From: a virus
Virus record (IMG/VR): IMGVR_UViG_3300026479_000047
Location: 1 to 26,072 of that record
Length of the DNA: 26,072 nt
Reading direction: 5' to 3' (one strand)
In this document: positions 1 through 7,416 of the stretch, in pieces
Position numbering within the stretch: the first letter of the stretch is position 1
Layout of the letters: each line of letters opens with the position of its first letter
Notes under the pieces: generated by a model
Seen by the model: the letters and a program-made list of their open reading frames with translations, nothing else
Told to the model about the DNA's origin: nothing
Database searches by the model: none
Made by a program: the position numbers and the translations under genes

Positions 1-63
1 AATGGAGAAGAATACAAAGTACAAATCGACAAGCCTATTGAATGTATCGGATGTGGCAGCTGA
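1..63 (+). CDS. C-terminal end of an upstream gene (partial)
   Basis: The first frame is open from the window edge to a TGA and encodes the last 20 residues of a protein, ending in PIECIGCGS. The composition is protein-like, and the 52-base gap to the next start suits an operon. Too little is visible to name a function. The closely spaced Cys pair in the tail could bind metal, but that is a guess. Confidence 0.5.
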   Translation, partial: NGEEYKVQIDKPIECIGCGS

Positions 64-115
64 TTTAAAGGCATTAATTATACTATTTATACTAAACAAA
101 CTAAAATAAAAGACT

Positions 116-691
116 ATGGGAAAGACGAATTTATATAAGGCACTAGCTAACTTTCAGCAAAGCGTACCAGTAATTCACCAAAACACAAAAGGATATGGTT
201 ATACTTATGCTAATCTGGCTAAGATTTTTGAAACTATTAACCCTATAATGAAAGAGAATGGGTTAGGGTTTACTCAGTTGTTAGGTAATAACGACTTAGG
301 GTTTACAACAATTACTACAGTTGTATTTCATGTAGAAAGTGGTGAATATATTGAAAGTACTATGGTAATACCTAACGACGTTAACTTAAAAGGTATGAAT
401 GAATTTCAAGTAATGGGGTCAGCTATCACATATTACCGTAGATACTCTTTAAGTGCTATTCTAGGTATTATTACTGATAAAGATACAGACGCAAGCGGAG
501 AACAAGATAAAAAACCTACACCTGCTAAAAAGCCTACACCTAAAAAGAAAGAGGTTTTAAACTCTAGCCATAAGGTATGGGCTAATGTAGTAGTAGGATT
601 AAAGACTGGTTACACTATGGACCAAGTAAAGCAGAAGTACACAGTTTCTAAAGAAGTAGAAGAGGAGTTAACAAAATTAGCTAGCGAATAA
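116..691 (+). CDS. erf: ERF-family single-strand DNA annealing protein
   Basis: 191 residues. The N-terminal two thirds carry the ERF (essential recombination function) signature: an early YKAL..FQ segment, a GYGYTYANL stretch near residues 26-34, and the diagnostic block GSAITYYRRYSLSAILGI around residues 101-118, followed by an acidic DKDTDA segment. A Lys/Pro-rich linker (about residues 131-145) leads to a small C-terminal domain. ERF proteins anneal complementary single strands in phage homologous recombination. The stop codon overlaps the start of the exonuclease gene (TAATG), so the two are translationally coupled, as expected for an annealase-exonuclease pair. The family call is firm; the role in this phage is inferred. 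Confidence 0.92.
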   Translation: MGKTNLYKALANFQQSVPVIHQNTKGYGYTYANLAKIFETINPIMKENGLGFTQLLGNNDLGFTTITTVVFHVESGEYIESTMVIPNDVNLKGMNEFQVMGSAITYYRRYSLSAILGIITDKDTDASGEQDKKPTPAKKPTPKKKEVLNSSHKVWANVVVGLKTGYTMDQVKQKYTVSKEVEEELTKLASE

Positions 692-1308
692 TGAAACAAT
701 TTAAGATAAGTCCAAGCCAATGCGGTAAGATAATGGTTAACGCTCGTAAGAAAGGCGAACTATCTAAAACTACTTTAAGCTACGTAGACGAATGGGTTAA
801 AGAGCAAATCTACGGTAGAAGAAAAGATATTAGTAGTAAGTATTTAGATAAGGGTAACGACGTAGAAGACGCTTCTATTGATTACATATCTAAGATGCTA
901 AATCTAAAAGGTATTAAGAAGAACGAAGAGTTATTCGAGAACGACTTTATGAAAGGTACTCCCGACGTTATAACTAACGACACGGTAATAGACCTTAAAA
1001 ACTCTTGGGATTGCTTTACGTTCCCTTTATTAGAGAAAGAAGTGCCAAACAAAGATTACTTCTATCAGTTGCAGTGCTATATGGCTTTAACAGGTAAAAA
1101 GAAAGCTAAGTTAATCTATACGTTAATGAATACACCAGAGGACTTAATACCTAAATGGGACCTCTTCAACCATTGCTATGACGGTATAGATACTAAGTAT
1201 AGAATTAAGGTATTTGATATTGAGCGAGACGACGAAGTAATTAAAGAGATAGAAAACAGAGTAAAAGCAATTAGAGAACACATCGCAGTAGTAACTGCAT
1301 TTATTTAG
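691..1308 (+). CDS. PD-(D/E)XK exonuclease, YqaJ/lambda-Exo-like
   Basis: 205 residues. The nuclease core is visible as GTPD (residues 89-92) followed by the D-x-K motif DLK (101-103), then YQLQCYMALTGKKKAKLIY (about 125-143), which matches the helix-strand that follows the active site in YqaJ/RecB-type nucleases. An acidic residue near 59 (GNDVEDA) may be the upstream metal ligand. Such enzymes resect double-stranded ends to give the substrate for the ERF annealase encoded immediately upstream. The pair would form a two-component recombination system, completed by the SSB-like protein just downstream. A Cas4/RecB-type nuclease is a less likely alternative. Confidence 0.85.
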   Translation: MKQFKISPSQCGKIMVNARKKGELSKTTLSYVDEWVKEQIYGRRKDISSKYLDKGNDVEDASIDYISKMLNLKGIKKNEELFENDFMKGTPDVITNDTVIDLKNSWDCFTFPLLEKEVPNKDYFYQLQCYMALTGKKKAKLIYTLMNTPEDLIPKWDLFNHCYDGIDTKYRIKVFDIERDDEVIKEIENRVKAIREHIAVVTAFI

Positions 1309-1329
1309 TAAACAATTAAATTATATATT

Positions 1330-1584
1330 ATGAGTGAAGCAAAAATTTTCGTAGGAAACGGAAAAGAAAACGAACAGTATGGGTTTGTAAACTTTTCAAT
1401 CTGTTTATCAGACTTACCACAGGAACACGTTAGTGAGTTTAAAGGTAAGAAGTACATTAACTTAACTATCTCTAAGAAGAGAAACGGTGCGGATGATTAC
1501 GGTAAGACTCACGCGGTTAGTGTGAATACTTGGAAGCCAGAAGGAAAGGTAATAGATGACTCACCGTCAGACCTCCCATTCTAA
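1330..1584 (+). CDS. Small protein with SSB-like acidic C-terminal tail
   Basis: 84 residues. No classical OB-fold SSB motif is obvious by eye, but the protein is short, beta-strand rich, and has basic segments (FKGKKYINLTISKKRNG) that could contact DNA. Its last residues, DDSPSDLPF, closely resemble the conserved tip of bacterial SSB, which in Bacteroidetes ends in DDLPF and recruits replication and repair partners. Its position directly after an annealase and an exonuclease fits a single-strand DNA-binding or recombination-mediator role. This is inference from the tail and the context. Confidence 0.6.
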   Translation: MSEAKIFVGNGKENEQYGFVNFSICLSDLPQEHVSEFKGKKYINLTISKKRNGADDYGKTHAVSVNTWKPEGKVIDDSPSDLPF

Positions 1585-1610
1585 AAAGGTAGTTTGCATC
1601 TTACCTTTTT
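1583..1610 (+). terminator. Hairpin at the end of the recombination operon
   Basis: A perfect 9-bp stem (AAAAAGGTA at 1583-1591 with TACCTTTTT at 1602-1610) encloses a 10-base loop and ends in five T. The upstream gene's stop codon lies at the start of the stem. It looks like a modest intrinsic terminator. A second GC-rich stem at 1646-1652/1661-1667 (7 bp with one G-T) lies before the next gene but lacks a T tract. Confidence 0.55.
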
Positions 1611-1685
1611 AAGTACCTACTTAAAGAATTAGATTTAGAAATTATAGAGGGGTGGGAACGCTCCTCTTAATTAAACAAAAACGAA

Positions 1686-1892
1686 ATGAAAAAACTATTA
1701 ACTACTCTATACAAAAACACACTAAGTCAGATATTACTACTACTTACTGTAATGTTTCTTTCTTACTTCCTTTCTAGGTGGTTCGAATCGCTATATTCGG
1801 TGTCTGTTATCGCTTCTGTTATGCTATTGGTTTACGCTTTAGTATTTATTATAGCTGGTATTGTTAACGCTATTAAAGACGGTTTAAAATGA
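1686..1892 (+). CDS. Small membrane protein, two predicted transmembrane segments
   Basis: 68 residues with two hydrophobic stretches, about residues 14-29 (SQILLLLTVMFLSYFL) and 39-60 (VSVIASVMLLVYALVFIIAGIV), separated by a short polar loop. A Lys-rich N-terminus and a basic C-terminus suggest both ends lie in the cytoplasm. The A-rich leader (ACAAAAACGAA) before ATG is typical of this genome. The last codons overlap the next membrane-protein gene (ATGA), so the two are probably made together. Size and topology would also fit a class II holin-like protein, but no lysis enzyme is nearby, so I do not assign one. Confidence 0.65.
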   Translation: MKKLLTTLYKNTLSQILLLLTVMFLSYFLSRWFESLYSVSVIASVMLLVYALVFIIAGIVNAIKDGLK

Positions 1893-2254
1893 GTTTAGTA
1901 CTAGTAATGTTAGCAGCTATATGTAATGCTATAATGGACGTGACACAGTTTCATTTTTACAAATCTATATTTAATAAAGAACCTTTTAGCGTTTCTTGGT
2001 GGAATGGAGATATATCGTGGAGAAATAAATATAAAAACGGTTCAGTATCTCAAGGGCGTAATAATATCCCTGTATGGTTTACGGATGCCTTCCACTTTTT
2101 TAAAAGTTTAATGATACTACTATTAGCTTTAGCTATAATCTCTTATGAAACTATGATCAACCCGTTAATAGATTTATTTATGTTAGGGTTAGCTTGGAAC
2201 ACTTTCTTTTCTTTATTTTACAAACACATTTTAAAATCAGAGACCTATGAGTAA
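1889..2254 (+). CDS. Membrane protein with WWNGDISWRNKY motif
   Basis: 121 residues. The N-terminus is hydrophobic (about residues 2-17), and two further hydrophobic stretches occupy roughly 72-86 and 90-112. Between them is a polar region rich in aromatic and basic residues (VSWWNGDISWRNKYKNG, then an FTDAFHFFKS segment). Proteins with a similar SWRxKxKNG...HFFK pattern are common as uncharacterised genes in Bacteroidetes. The gene overlaps its neighbours on both sides (4 bases upstream, 8 downstream), so it is part of the replication operon. The function is unknown; membrane tethering of replication or superinfection exclusion are possibilities without direct support. Confidence 0.65.
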   Translation: MSLVLVMLAAICNAIMDVTQFHFYKSIFNKEPFSVSWWNGDISWRNKYKNGSVSQGRNNIPVWFTDAFHFFKSLMILLLALAIISYETMINPLIDLFMLGLAWNTFFSLFYKHILKSETYE

Positions 2255-2912
2255 ATTACGAAGCGTAAGCACATCGTTTTGGTCTGACCCTTTTATAGAG
2301 GAGTTATCACCAGAAGCTAAACTATTATATCTATACCTCATTACAAACGATAAGACTAATATGCTAGGCGTTTATGAGTCAAGTATTAAAAAGATGTCAT
2401 TCGAAACTGATATAAGCAAAGAAAACATAAAGACATATCTAAACAATTTTGAGGGGTTCGGAAAGATTCAGTATTTAGACAATTACATTATATTAGTTAA
2501 CTACGCTAAGCACCAAAGATATAATACTAATATGCGTAAATCTGCTATTCAGATATACAACTGTTTACCTGACAGTATTAAGTTCTGCATAGATCTACCT
2601 AGTGACATGGAATCTTTAAAAGAAAGTAAGCCAGTCAAAGCAATAGAGAAAGCTGAAGCAGTAGAAGAAAGCGGCTACAAGTACAAAGAGGGGAACTTAC
2701 AGTTAACGCACAAAGAGTATAGGAAACTAACAGAAAACCATTCCGAAATGATGGTAGACGACTATATTAACAGGGTTGCAAATTGGAAGAACAAAGACAA
2801 GATTAAATCTATGTACTTTACTATCATTAGATGGATGTCTAAAGACACTAAAGCTCAACCTGTGGAGGTTAAAAAAGAAAGTAATATTACTGGGTTTAAT
2901 GAAGTGTTTTAA
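2247..2912 (+). CDS. Replisome-organiser / DnaD-like replication protein
   Basis: 221 residues. The N-terminal ~110 residues read like the winged-helix domain of phage replisome organisers (SFWSDPFIEELSPEAKLLYLYLITN, then a segment of helices ending in YIILVNYAKHQ). A charged linker (about 125-150) leads to a helical C-terminal part ending in a short tail. Proteins of this kind load the replicative helicase at the phage origin. The next gene, 3 bases downstream, is a helicase-type ATPase, which supports that pairing. The N-terminal similarity is fairly clear by eye; an origin-binding role is inferred. Confidence 0.7.
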   Translation: MSKLRSVSTSFWSDPFIEELSPEAKLLYLYLITNDKTNMLGVYESSIKKMSFETDISKENIKTYLNNFEGFGKIQYLDNYIILVNYAKHQRYNTNMRKSAIQIYNCLPDSIKFCIDLPSDMESLKESKPVKAIEKAEAVEESGYKYKEGNLQLTHKEYRKLTENHSEMMVDDYINRVANWKNKDKIKSMYFTIIRWMSKDTKAQPVEVKKESNITGFNEVF

Positions 2913-2915
2913 GTT

Positions 2916-3944
2916 ATGAAGTATTACTATAAACTAAACGACGTAACACAAGGGTTGAACAAACTAAGAGAAAACGGGTTAACTAGAGGTAAAGAAACTG
3001 GTTTCCCTTTTGATAATTTAGGTATATCTATTAAACCAGGTTGTACTACTTATTTAGCAGGTGCACCAGCTTCAGGTAAGTCTGAATTTTGGCTTGAAAT
3101 ATTAATTAACTTATCATGTCTTTACGACTGGAAGCACGTTATATTCACACCAGAAACAGGAAACGTGCAGGAGGTATACGCAGAACTATGCTTTAAGTAT
3201 ATAAACAAACCTTACTTTTCTACTGTTGATGGGTGCATGAGTGAAGCCGAAAGAGTTAAAGCCGAGATGTTTATTAGTGAACACTTTATAGTAGTAGACC
3301 CTAAAGACGACACTATAACTATTAAAGACTACTACAAGGTGGTAGATGACATAGAGCAAGAATACGGTATAACTGTTAACACTACAACTATAGACCCTTT
3401 TAACGAGGTTAAGCATGAGCTAGGAGCAGGTAGACAAGATTTATATATAGAGGAGATACTCGGGGAATGCAGAAGAAACGCAAGAGCGACAAAGAGACAT
3501 AACTGTTTAATTACTCACGTTAGAGACCAACCTATTATAGAAAAGGAGGGTAAAAGATTTTGTCCTATTCCAACACCTAGAGAGTTCGCAGGTGGACAAG
3601 CTTGGTTTAGGAAAGGTGAACAAATGGTTATTGTTTGGCGACCGCCTTACGGTGTCACTAGAGATAACGGTGAAGGAACTTACCAAGCTAATGAATGTAT
3701 AATAAGAGTAGCTAAGGAAAAGCCAAAAGGAGCGAGTAAAAAAGGCGATTATACTTTTTACTATGACAAAGGCAAGAATGCTTACTACTACGAAGAAAAC
3801 AACGCTAAATATTATGCTAAAAGAGATTTAAAACTAGAACAAAAGAAAATAAACCTAGAGCCTGAACCAAGTATGGATAGCTATATAAGAGGCGACAGCT
3901 TCACAAGGGCAACTGATGAAGACTTAGACTCATTACCATTTTAA
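2916..3944 (+). CDS. RecA-fold (DnaB-like) helicase ATPase with SSB-like tail
   Basis: 342 residues. The Walker A loop is GAPASGKS (residues 49-56), followed by the helicase-style strand VIFTPETG (75-82). A Walker B-like strand ends at D160 (NTTTIDPFNEV), and a sensor-type ITHVRDQP follows (199-206). This order matches the C-terminal ATPase of DnaB-family replicative helicases or RepA-like ATPases; no N-terminal primase-interaction domain is present. It acts with the replisome-organiser-like protein encoded immediately upstream. The extreme C-terminus, DEDLDSLPF, resembles an SSB tip, which is unusual for a helicase. An alternative is a hexameric recombination ATPase. Confidence 0.8.
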   Translation: MKYYYKLNDVTQGLNKLRENGLTRGKETGFPFDNLGISIKPGCTTYLAGAPASGKSEFWLEILINLSCLYDWKHVIFTPETGNVQEVYAELCFKYINKPYFSTVDGCMSEAERVKAEMFISEHFIVVDPKDDTITIKDYYKVVDDIEQEYGITVNTTTIDPFNEVKHELGAGRQDLYIEEILGECRRNARATKRHNCLITHVRDQPIIEKEGKRFCPIPTPREFAGGQAWFRKGEQMVIVWRPPYGVTRDNGEGTYQANECIIRVAKEKPKGASKKGDYTFYYDKGKNAYYYEENNAKYYAKRDLKLEQKKINLEPEPSMDSYIRGDSFTRATDEDLDSLPF

Positions 3945-3953
3945 AAAACAAAC

Positions 3954-4244
3954 ATGACGGATAAAAAACTAAAACACCAAGGCGTACTAGCTGAACTAGT
4001 AGCTAAATTAAAAGGCTTAGAAAATAAAACGGAAAGCCAAAAGAAAACATTAGACGACTTAGTAAACATAAGATTCCACATACTTCTAATGTATGATAAA
4101 GTAGAGGAGCTAGAAAAGGCTAATACTGAACTTTGCTACAGTAACGCCAACCACGAAAGATTCATCTTTAGTCAGAAAAGACTACTAAAAGCACAAGACA
4201 AAGAGTTGAAAGAGATAAAAGAAGTATTACACAATTCTATATAG
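3954..4244 (+). CDS. Coiled-coil hypothetical protein
   Basis: 96 residues, almost entirely charged and helical. Heptad-like spacing of leucines covers about residues 6-35 and 48-92, including a YDKVEELEKANTELCYSN stretch, so a coiled coil or helical hairpin is likely. It starts 9 bases after the helicase stop and belongs to the same operon. No family is recognised. A helicase- or phosphoesterase-associated accessory role would fit the position but is unsupported. Confidence 0.6.
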   Translation: MTDKKLKHQGVLAELVAKLKGLENKTESQKKTLDDLVNIRFHILLMYDKVEELEKANTELCYSNANHERFIFSQKRLLKAQDKELKEIKEVLHNSI

Positions 4245-4280
4245 TTAAAAGTTAGTATATTAAACAAAAATTAATAATAA

Positions 4281-5330
4281 ATGGCAAACAGAAAAAGAGA
4301 CCTGAGGGTTTGGGTTAACACAGAAGAAAAAGAATTCCTAAAAGATTTAAGAAGTAAAGAAAAAGAGAGAAACAGTTTACTAAAAGAAGAAGCAGGAGCG
4401 GCAGGTATTGAGTTAAAAGATATTAAGCACTATTGGTATAAGTCTGAAAAGTTTTCAATGTTCGCTAAGAATAGTGCTAAGACGTATGAAGAGCTTAGAG
4501 ATGATATTATAGCAGATATGGACGGTTACAGTCCTAAGTACCCTAAAGTAAAGCGTAAGCAATCTAAAGACGGGCATTTACTTGTAATTGATATAGCTGA
4601 CCTTCACATTAATAAACACGCTAAAGAATATAGTACGCAAGAAGCAGTTAAAAGAGCTATTCTAGGTACAGAAGGATTACTTCAAAAGTCTAGCGGTTTT
4701 AATATTGATAAGATCCTTTTCGTTATTGGTAACGATGTTCTTAATACTGACACGATATCTAAAACTACAACAAAAGGAACTCCTCAAGACACAGATGTTC
4801 ATTGGTACAAAGCTTTTACTATAGCTCGACAGGTTTATGTTAAGTGTATCGAAATGTGTATGCAGGTAGCTGATGTAGACGTTATCCATTGCCCTTCTAA
4901 TCATGATTTAATGTCTGGTTGTTTCTTGGCTGATAGTTTAAAAAGTTGGTTTAGATTGTCCGAAAATGTTAATTTTTTCATAGGTCCTGACTACAGAAAG
5001 TACTACCAATACCATAGAAATATGATAGAACTAGAACATGGAGACAAAGGAAAGAAGGCTAATTTGCCTTTAGTTATGGCACAAGAGCAACCTAAAATGT
5101 GGGCGGACACTAAATTTAGATACGCTTATTTACACCACGTACACCATTCAGATAAAACACAATTCCAAACAAGCAAAGATTATATCGGTTGTAACGTAAC
5201 TTATTTACGCTCTCCATCTTCTGCTGATGAGTGGCACGAATTACAAGGGTTTATTAATATAGTAGCAGTAGAAGCCTTTGTACACAGTAAAGAACTTGGT
5301 AGAGTAGCACATTTAACCCATTATTTTTAG
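4281..5330 (+). CDS. Calcineurin-like metallophosphoesterase
   Basis: 349 residues. The metal-ligand motifs of the calcineurin fold appear in order: D107-L-H109, G150-N-D152, N207-H208 (SNHD), H253-G-D255, and a His cluster at 285-289 (HHVHH). The first ~95 residues are basic and helical and may bind nucleic acid or a partner. Related phage proteins sit in replication modules and resemble the nuclease subunits SbcD/Mre11, so a DNA end-processing role is plausible; phosphatase activity cannot be excluded. The gene follows an A-rich leader 36 bases after the coiled-coil gene and ends just before a structured non-coding segment. Confidence 0.85.
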   Translation: MANRKRDLRVWVNTEEKEFLKDLRSKEKERNSLLKEEAGAAGIELKDIKHYWYKSEKFSMFAKNSAKTYEELRDDIIADMDGYSPKYPKVKRKQSKDGHLLVIDIADLHINKHAKEYSTQEAVKRAILGTEGLLQKSSGFNIDKILFVIGNDVLNTDTISKTTTKGTPQDTDVHWYKAFTIARQVYVKCIEMCMQVADVDVIHCPSNHDLMSGCFLADSLKSWFRLSENVNFFIGPDYRKYYQYHRNMIELEHGDKGKKANLPLVMAQEQPKMWADTKFRYAYLHHVHHSDKTQFQTSKDYIGCNVTYLRSPSSADEWHELQGFINIVAVEAFVHSKELGRVAHLTHYF

Positions 5331-5335
5331 TATAT

Positions 5336-5428
5336 TGTAGTAGTAGAGTTGCAGCTACATTTAAAAATATTTTAAAAGTCCTTAGTGTTAGTAGAGTCTG
5401 CAACCTCGAAAGCGCTAAGGCTTTTTTT
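5336..5428 (+). ncRNA. Structured terminator/attenuator with kissing-loop potential
   Basis: The segment between the phosphoesterase and homing-endonuclease genes can fold as follows. TGTAG 5336-5340 pairs with CTACA 5355-5359. TTTAAAA 5360-5366 pairs with TTTTAAA 5370-5376. CCTTAGTG 5380-5387 pairs with CGCTAAGG 5413-5420, followed by C and seven T (5422-5428), the layout of an intrinsic terminator. The first loop contains GTTGCAG (5348-5354), exactly complementary to CTGCAAC (5398-5404) in the terminator loop. A direct repeat TAGTAGAGT occurs at 5341-5349 and 5389-5397. The T tract ends 3 bases before the endonuclease ATG. Pairings are read directly; the regulatory role is inferred. Confidence 0.55.
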
Positions 5429-5431
5429 ATT

Positions 5432-5971
5432 ATGGAAATTTGGAGACCTATAGAAGGTTTAGAAAGTAGTTACGAAGTGTCAAACTTAGGTAATGTTAAA
5501 ACTAAAGAGAGGGTTGTAAGAAACTCTACCCACGGTAAAGCAGATGGTTATAGACTTTTGAAAGAAAAGATTCTTTCCCCTAAAACTAAAAGGAACGGGT
5601 ACTTAGAAGTCAGTTTAACTATTTCCACTAGGAATAGAAAGTCTTTTTATGTTCATAGACTTGTAGCTATAGCTTTTATTGGTGGTATACCAGAGGGTTA
5701 TAATGTTAACCATAAGAACGGAATTAAATCCGATAACAGTTTAAACAACTTAGAAGTAGTAACGCATTCTCAAAATATGAAACACGCTTACGATAATGGC
5801 TTAAACAAACCCCCAGTTAATTATAAGTTTAAAGATAATGAGGTTAAAGATATTAAACGTCTAAAGAAAGTAGACGGACTTTACAACAAGCAGATAGCGG
5901 ATATGTACGGGTGTAATATCGGTACAATCCAAGGTATAACCTCGGGTAGAACATACAAACACGTTAAATAA
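5432..5971 (+). CDS. Homing endonuclease, NUMOD4-HNH type
   Basis: 179 residues. The N-terminus is a NUMOD4 motif (EIWRPIEGLESSYEVSNLGNVKT, residues 2-24, one of the DNA-binding modules of homing enzymes). The HNH_3 core follows: HRLVAIAFIGG then VNHKNGIKSDNSLNNLEVVTHSQN, with the conserved His-Asn and Asn-Leu residues. The C-terminal ~50 residues look like a helix-turn-helix (NKQIADMYGCNIGTIQGI). It is a free-standing mobile endonuclease lodged between the phosphoesterase and resolvase genes; no intron boundaries are apparent. Its stop overlaps the next start (TAATG). It probably spreads by cutting related phages that lack it. Confidence 0.9.
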   Translation: MEIWRPIEGLESSYEVSNLGNVKTKERVVRNSTHGKADGYRLLKEKILSPKTKRNGYLEVSLTISTRNRKSFYVHRLVAIAFIGGIPEGYNVNHKNGIKSDNSLNNLEVVTHSQNMKHAYDNGLNKPPVNYKFKDNEVKDIKRLKKVDGLYNKQIADMYGCNIGTIQGITSGRTYKHVK

Positions 5972-6318
5972 TGATTTACGAATACTACATAAAAGAAAAC
6001 CCTATAAGCCTTAACGACTGGTATTCGGGGAAACATTGGACTCAAAGAAATAAGCAAAAAAACAAATGGAGTAACTTATTTAAAGAGCATCTAGATGTCA
6101 ATCCACCTAACAAACTAACTAAGTATAAGATAACATTACTAGTTAACAGTAGGCACGACCCAAGTAACACTATAACTATCATAAAGATATTTGAAGACAC
6201 GTTAAAAAAGCTAGGTTATATTGTAGATGATTCGCCTAAATACTGTAAAAGTATAACGATTAAACCAGATTCAACACTAGAAAAACCTAGTTTTAAAATA
6301 GTTTTAGAAAGTATTTAA
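5971..6318 (+). CDS. rusA: RusA-like Holliday junction resolvase
   Basis: 115 residues, close to the usual ~120 of RusA. The N-terminus (ISLNDWYSGKHW...R) resembles the phage RusA pattern of an NxxY-type start followed by basic residues. The active-site region reads SRHDPSNTITIIKIFEDTLKKLGYIVDDSPKY, with an acidic residue in the DPSN position and the closing DD, matching the metal-binding acidic residues of RusA. RusA resolves four-way junctions produced by the recombination system encoded at the start of the window. Translational overlap with the homing endonuclease suggests that gene was inserted directly ahead of it. Confidence 0.8.
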   Translation: MIYEYYIKENPISLNDWYSGKHWTQRNKQKNKWSNLFKEHLDVNPPNKLTKYKITLLVNSRHDPSNTITIIKIFEDTLKKLGYIVDDSPKYCKSITIKPDSTLEKPSFKIVLESI

Positions 6319-6342
6319 TAAAATTATTCTAATTGATAATCA

Positions 6343-6372
6343 AGGGGTTACATATTGTAGCCTCTTTTTTTT
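6343..6372 (+). terminator. Intrinsic terminator after the resolvase gene
   Basis: A 9-bp stem (6343-6351 with 6357-6365, including two G-T pairs) has a 5-base loop ATATT and an eight-T tail. Its core GGGGTTACATATTGTAGC is identical at 14001-14018, so this is one of two near-identical terminator copies in the window. Confidence 0.8.
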
Positions 6373-6414
6373 GTTAAAAAGTTAGGAGTTATCAACTTAA
6401 ATAGTGTATCTTTG
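6373..6414 (+). promoter_or_regulatory. Phage promoter module, copy 1
   Basis: A 24-base element beginning GTTAAAAAGT and ending AAC (6373-6396) is followed after 10 bases by TATCTTTG (6407-6414), a perfect match to the Bacteroidetes -7 consensus TAnnTTTG. It starts on the base after the terminator T tract and precedes the gene at 6444, so transcription likely restarts here. Two other copies are at 9571 and 13141. Confidence 0.75.
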
Positions 6415-6443
6415 AGGAAACGAAACAACAAAAACGAATAACT

Positions 6444-6719
6444 ATGAAATTAAGAAGCGGACAAATTCAAGACGTAAAAAAAGCAATTATCAAAGAGGTA
6501 AAAGAGTTAGAGTACGGTACTAAAAGTGTTAATTCTTACGTAACATTAACCGACTTAGATTTAGACCTAGATTACACTTTAAAGGTAGCGCCTGTAGTAT
6601 ATAGCGGTTTAACTTTAATAGCTTGTTTAGATTACTGTGTAGCATTCCACGAAAGTGTTGGAGATGTAGATATAGAAAACACAGAAGATATTGAGACTAT
6701 AACTATTAAACTTTGGTAA
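6444..6719 (+). CDS. Hypothetical acidic protein
   Basis: 91 residues, acidic in the second half, with a DLDLDLDYTLKV run near residues 32-43 and a probable alpha/beta fold. The ATG follows the leader AACAAAAACGAATAACT downstream of a strong promoter, so it is probably expressed early and well. No family is recognised. Confidence 0.7.
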   Translation: MKLRSGQIQDVKKAIIKEVKELEYGTKSVNSYVTLTDLDLDLDYTLKVAPVVYSGLTLIACLDYCVAFHESVGDVDIENTEDIETITIKLW

Positions 6720-6720
6720 T

Positions 6721-6885
6721 ATGGACAACGATGCACTACAAGCGATAGAGATAGTAGACAACTTGCTACTGTCTTATAAAGAAAAGATAAAGCAATTGCC
6801 AAAAAACGAAAGACTCAAACAAGGCTTTAACGATATGCTACAGGTAAGGGGCGTATTATGGAACTTAGGAAAGAATAAAAATTAA
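6721..6885 (+). CDS. Small hypothetical helical protein (54 aa)
   Basis: The ATG lies one base after the preceding stop. The 54 residues (MDNDALQAIEIVDNLL...) form a plausible amphipathic helical protein with a basic C-terminus. Codon use matches the neighbours, and the tight spacing supports translation. The function is unknown. Confidence 0.6.
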   Translation: MDNDALQAIEIVDNLLLSYKEKIKQLPKNERLKQGFNDMLQVRGVLWNLGKNKN

Positions 6886-6927
6886 CTTAGAAACCAATTA
6901 AAAACAAACAAACAAAAAACAATTATT

Positions 6928-7389
6928 ATGAAAAAATTATTATTACTACTAGCAGTTATTACAAGTTTAACAATTAACGCACAATGGAAGCAGGGTTATT
7001 ATGTAGATGAATTCGGAGATAGAACGGGTGACACGTATATGCACATGAGAGCTGTGGGAACTTTCTCTAACTCAGCCACGCAAAACTCGAAATGTGTTTA
7101 TGACTTTTACGATTCAGGCAATAGTATTACTGTAGATGTAAAAGAGTATGGTAGTAGTATGGCTACATCTATAGGGTATTCATTCGAGATAGTAAAAATA
7201 AAAACGCCTAGCGGAGAGGTTGAAACAATATATAATACATTCTTCGATAAGTCAGGCGTGTTATTTTTCACTAAAAAAAGATATACTCAACTAAAATCTA
7301 TACTAGCAGAAAAAGGCAGATACGTCATGGTGTTTAAAAAATCTGGTAAATACTCTAGTTCATCATATAAAGTACTTATCGAAAACTAA
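6928..7389 (+). CDS. Secreted protein with signal peptide
   Basis: 153 residues. The N-terminus MKKLLLLLAVITSLTINAQ is a textbook Sec signal peptide ending in the NAQ cleavage context common in Bacteroidetes. The mature part (about 134 residues) is beta-rich with many Ser, Tyr and Lys residues and no recognised domain. There is no lipobox Cys, so it is predicted to be periplasmic or secreted. A second secreted protein follows 27 bases later, suggesting a two-gene unit. Phage-encoded exported proteins often alter the host surface or exclude other phages; that role here is inference. Confidence 0.75.
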   Translation: MKKLLLLLAVITSLTINAQWKQGYYVDEFGDRTGDTYMHMRAVGTFSNSATQNSKCVYDFYDSGNSITVDVKEYGSSMATSIGYSFEIVKIKTPSGEVETIYNTFFDKSGVLFFTKKRYTQLKSILAEKGRYVMVFKKSGKYSSSSYKVLIEN

Positions 7390-7416
7390 TCAACATTAAA
7401 ACTAAATTAAATTATT

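Noticed and set aside
2-109. Short ATG frame at the window start
   Set aside because: It conflicts with the protein-like reading of frame one and gives low-quality sequence.
5336-5971. Group I intron hosting the HNH gene
   Set aside because: Flanking genes are complete, no split coding sequence is seen, and conserved intron core elements were not recognised.
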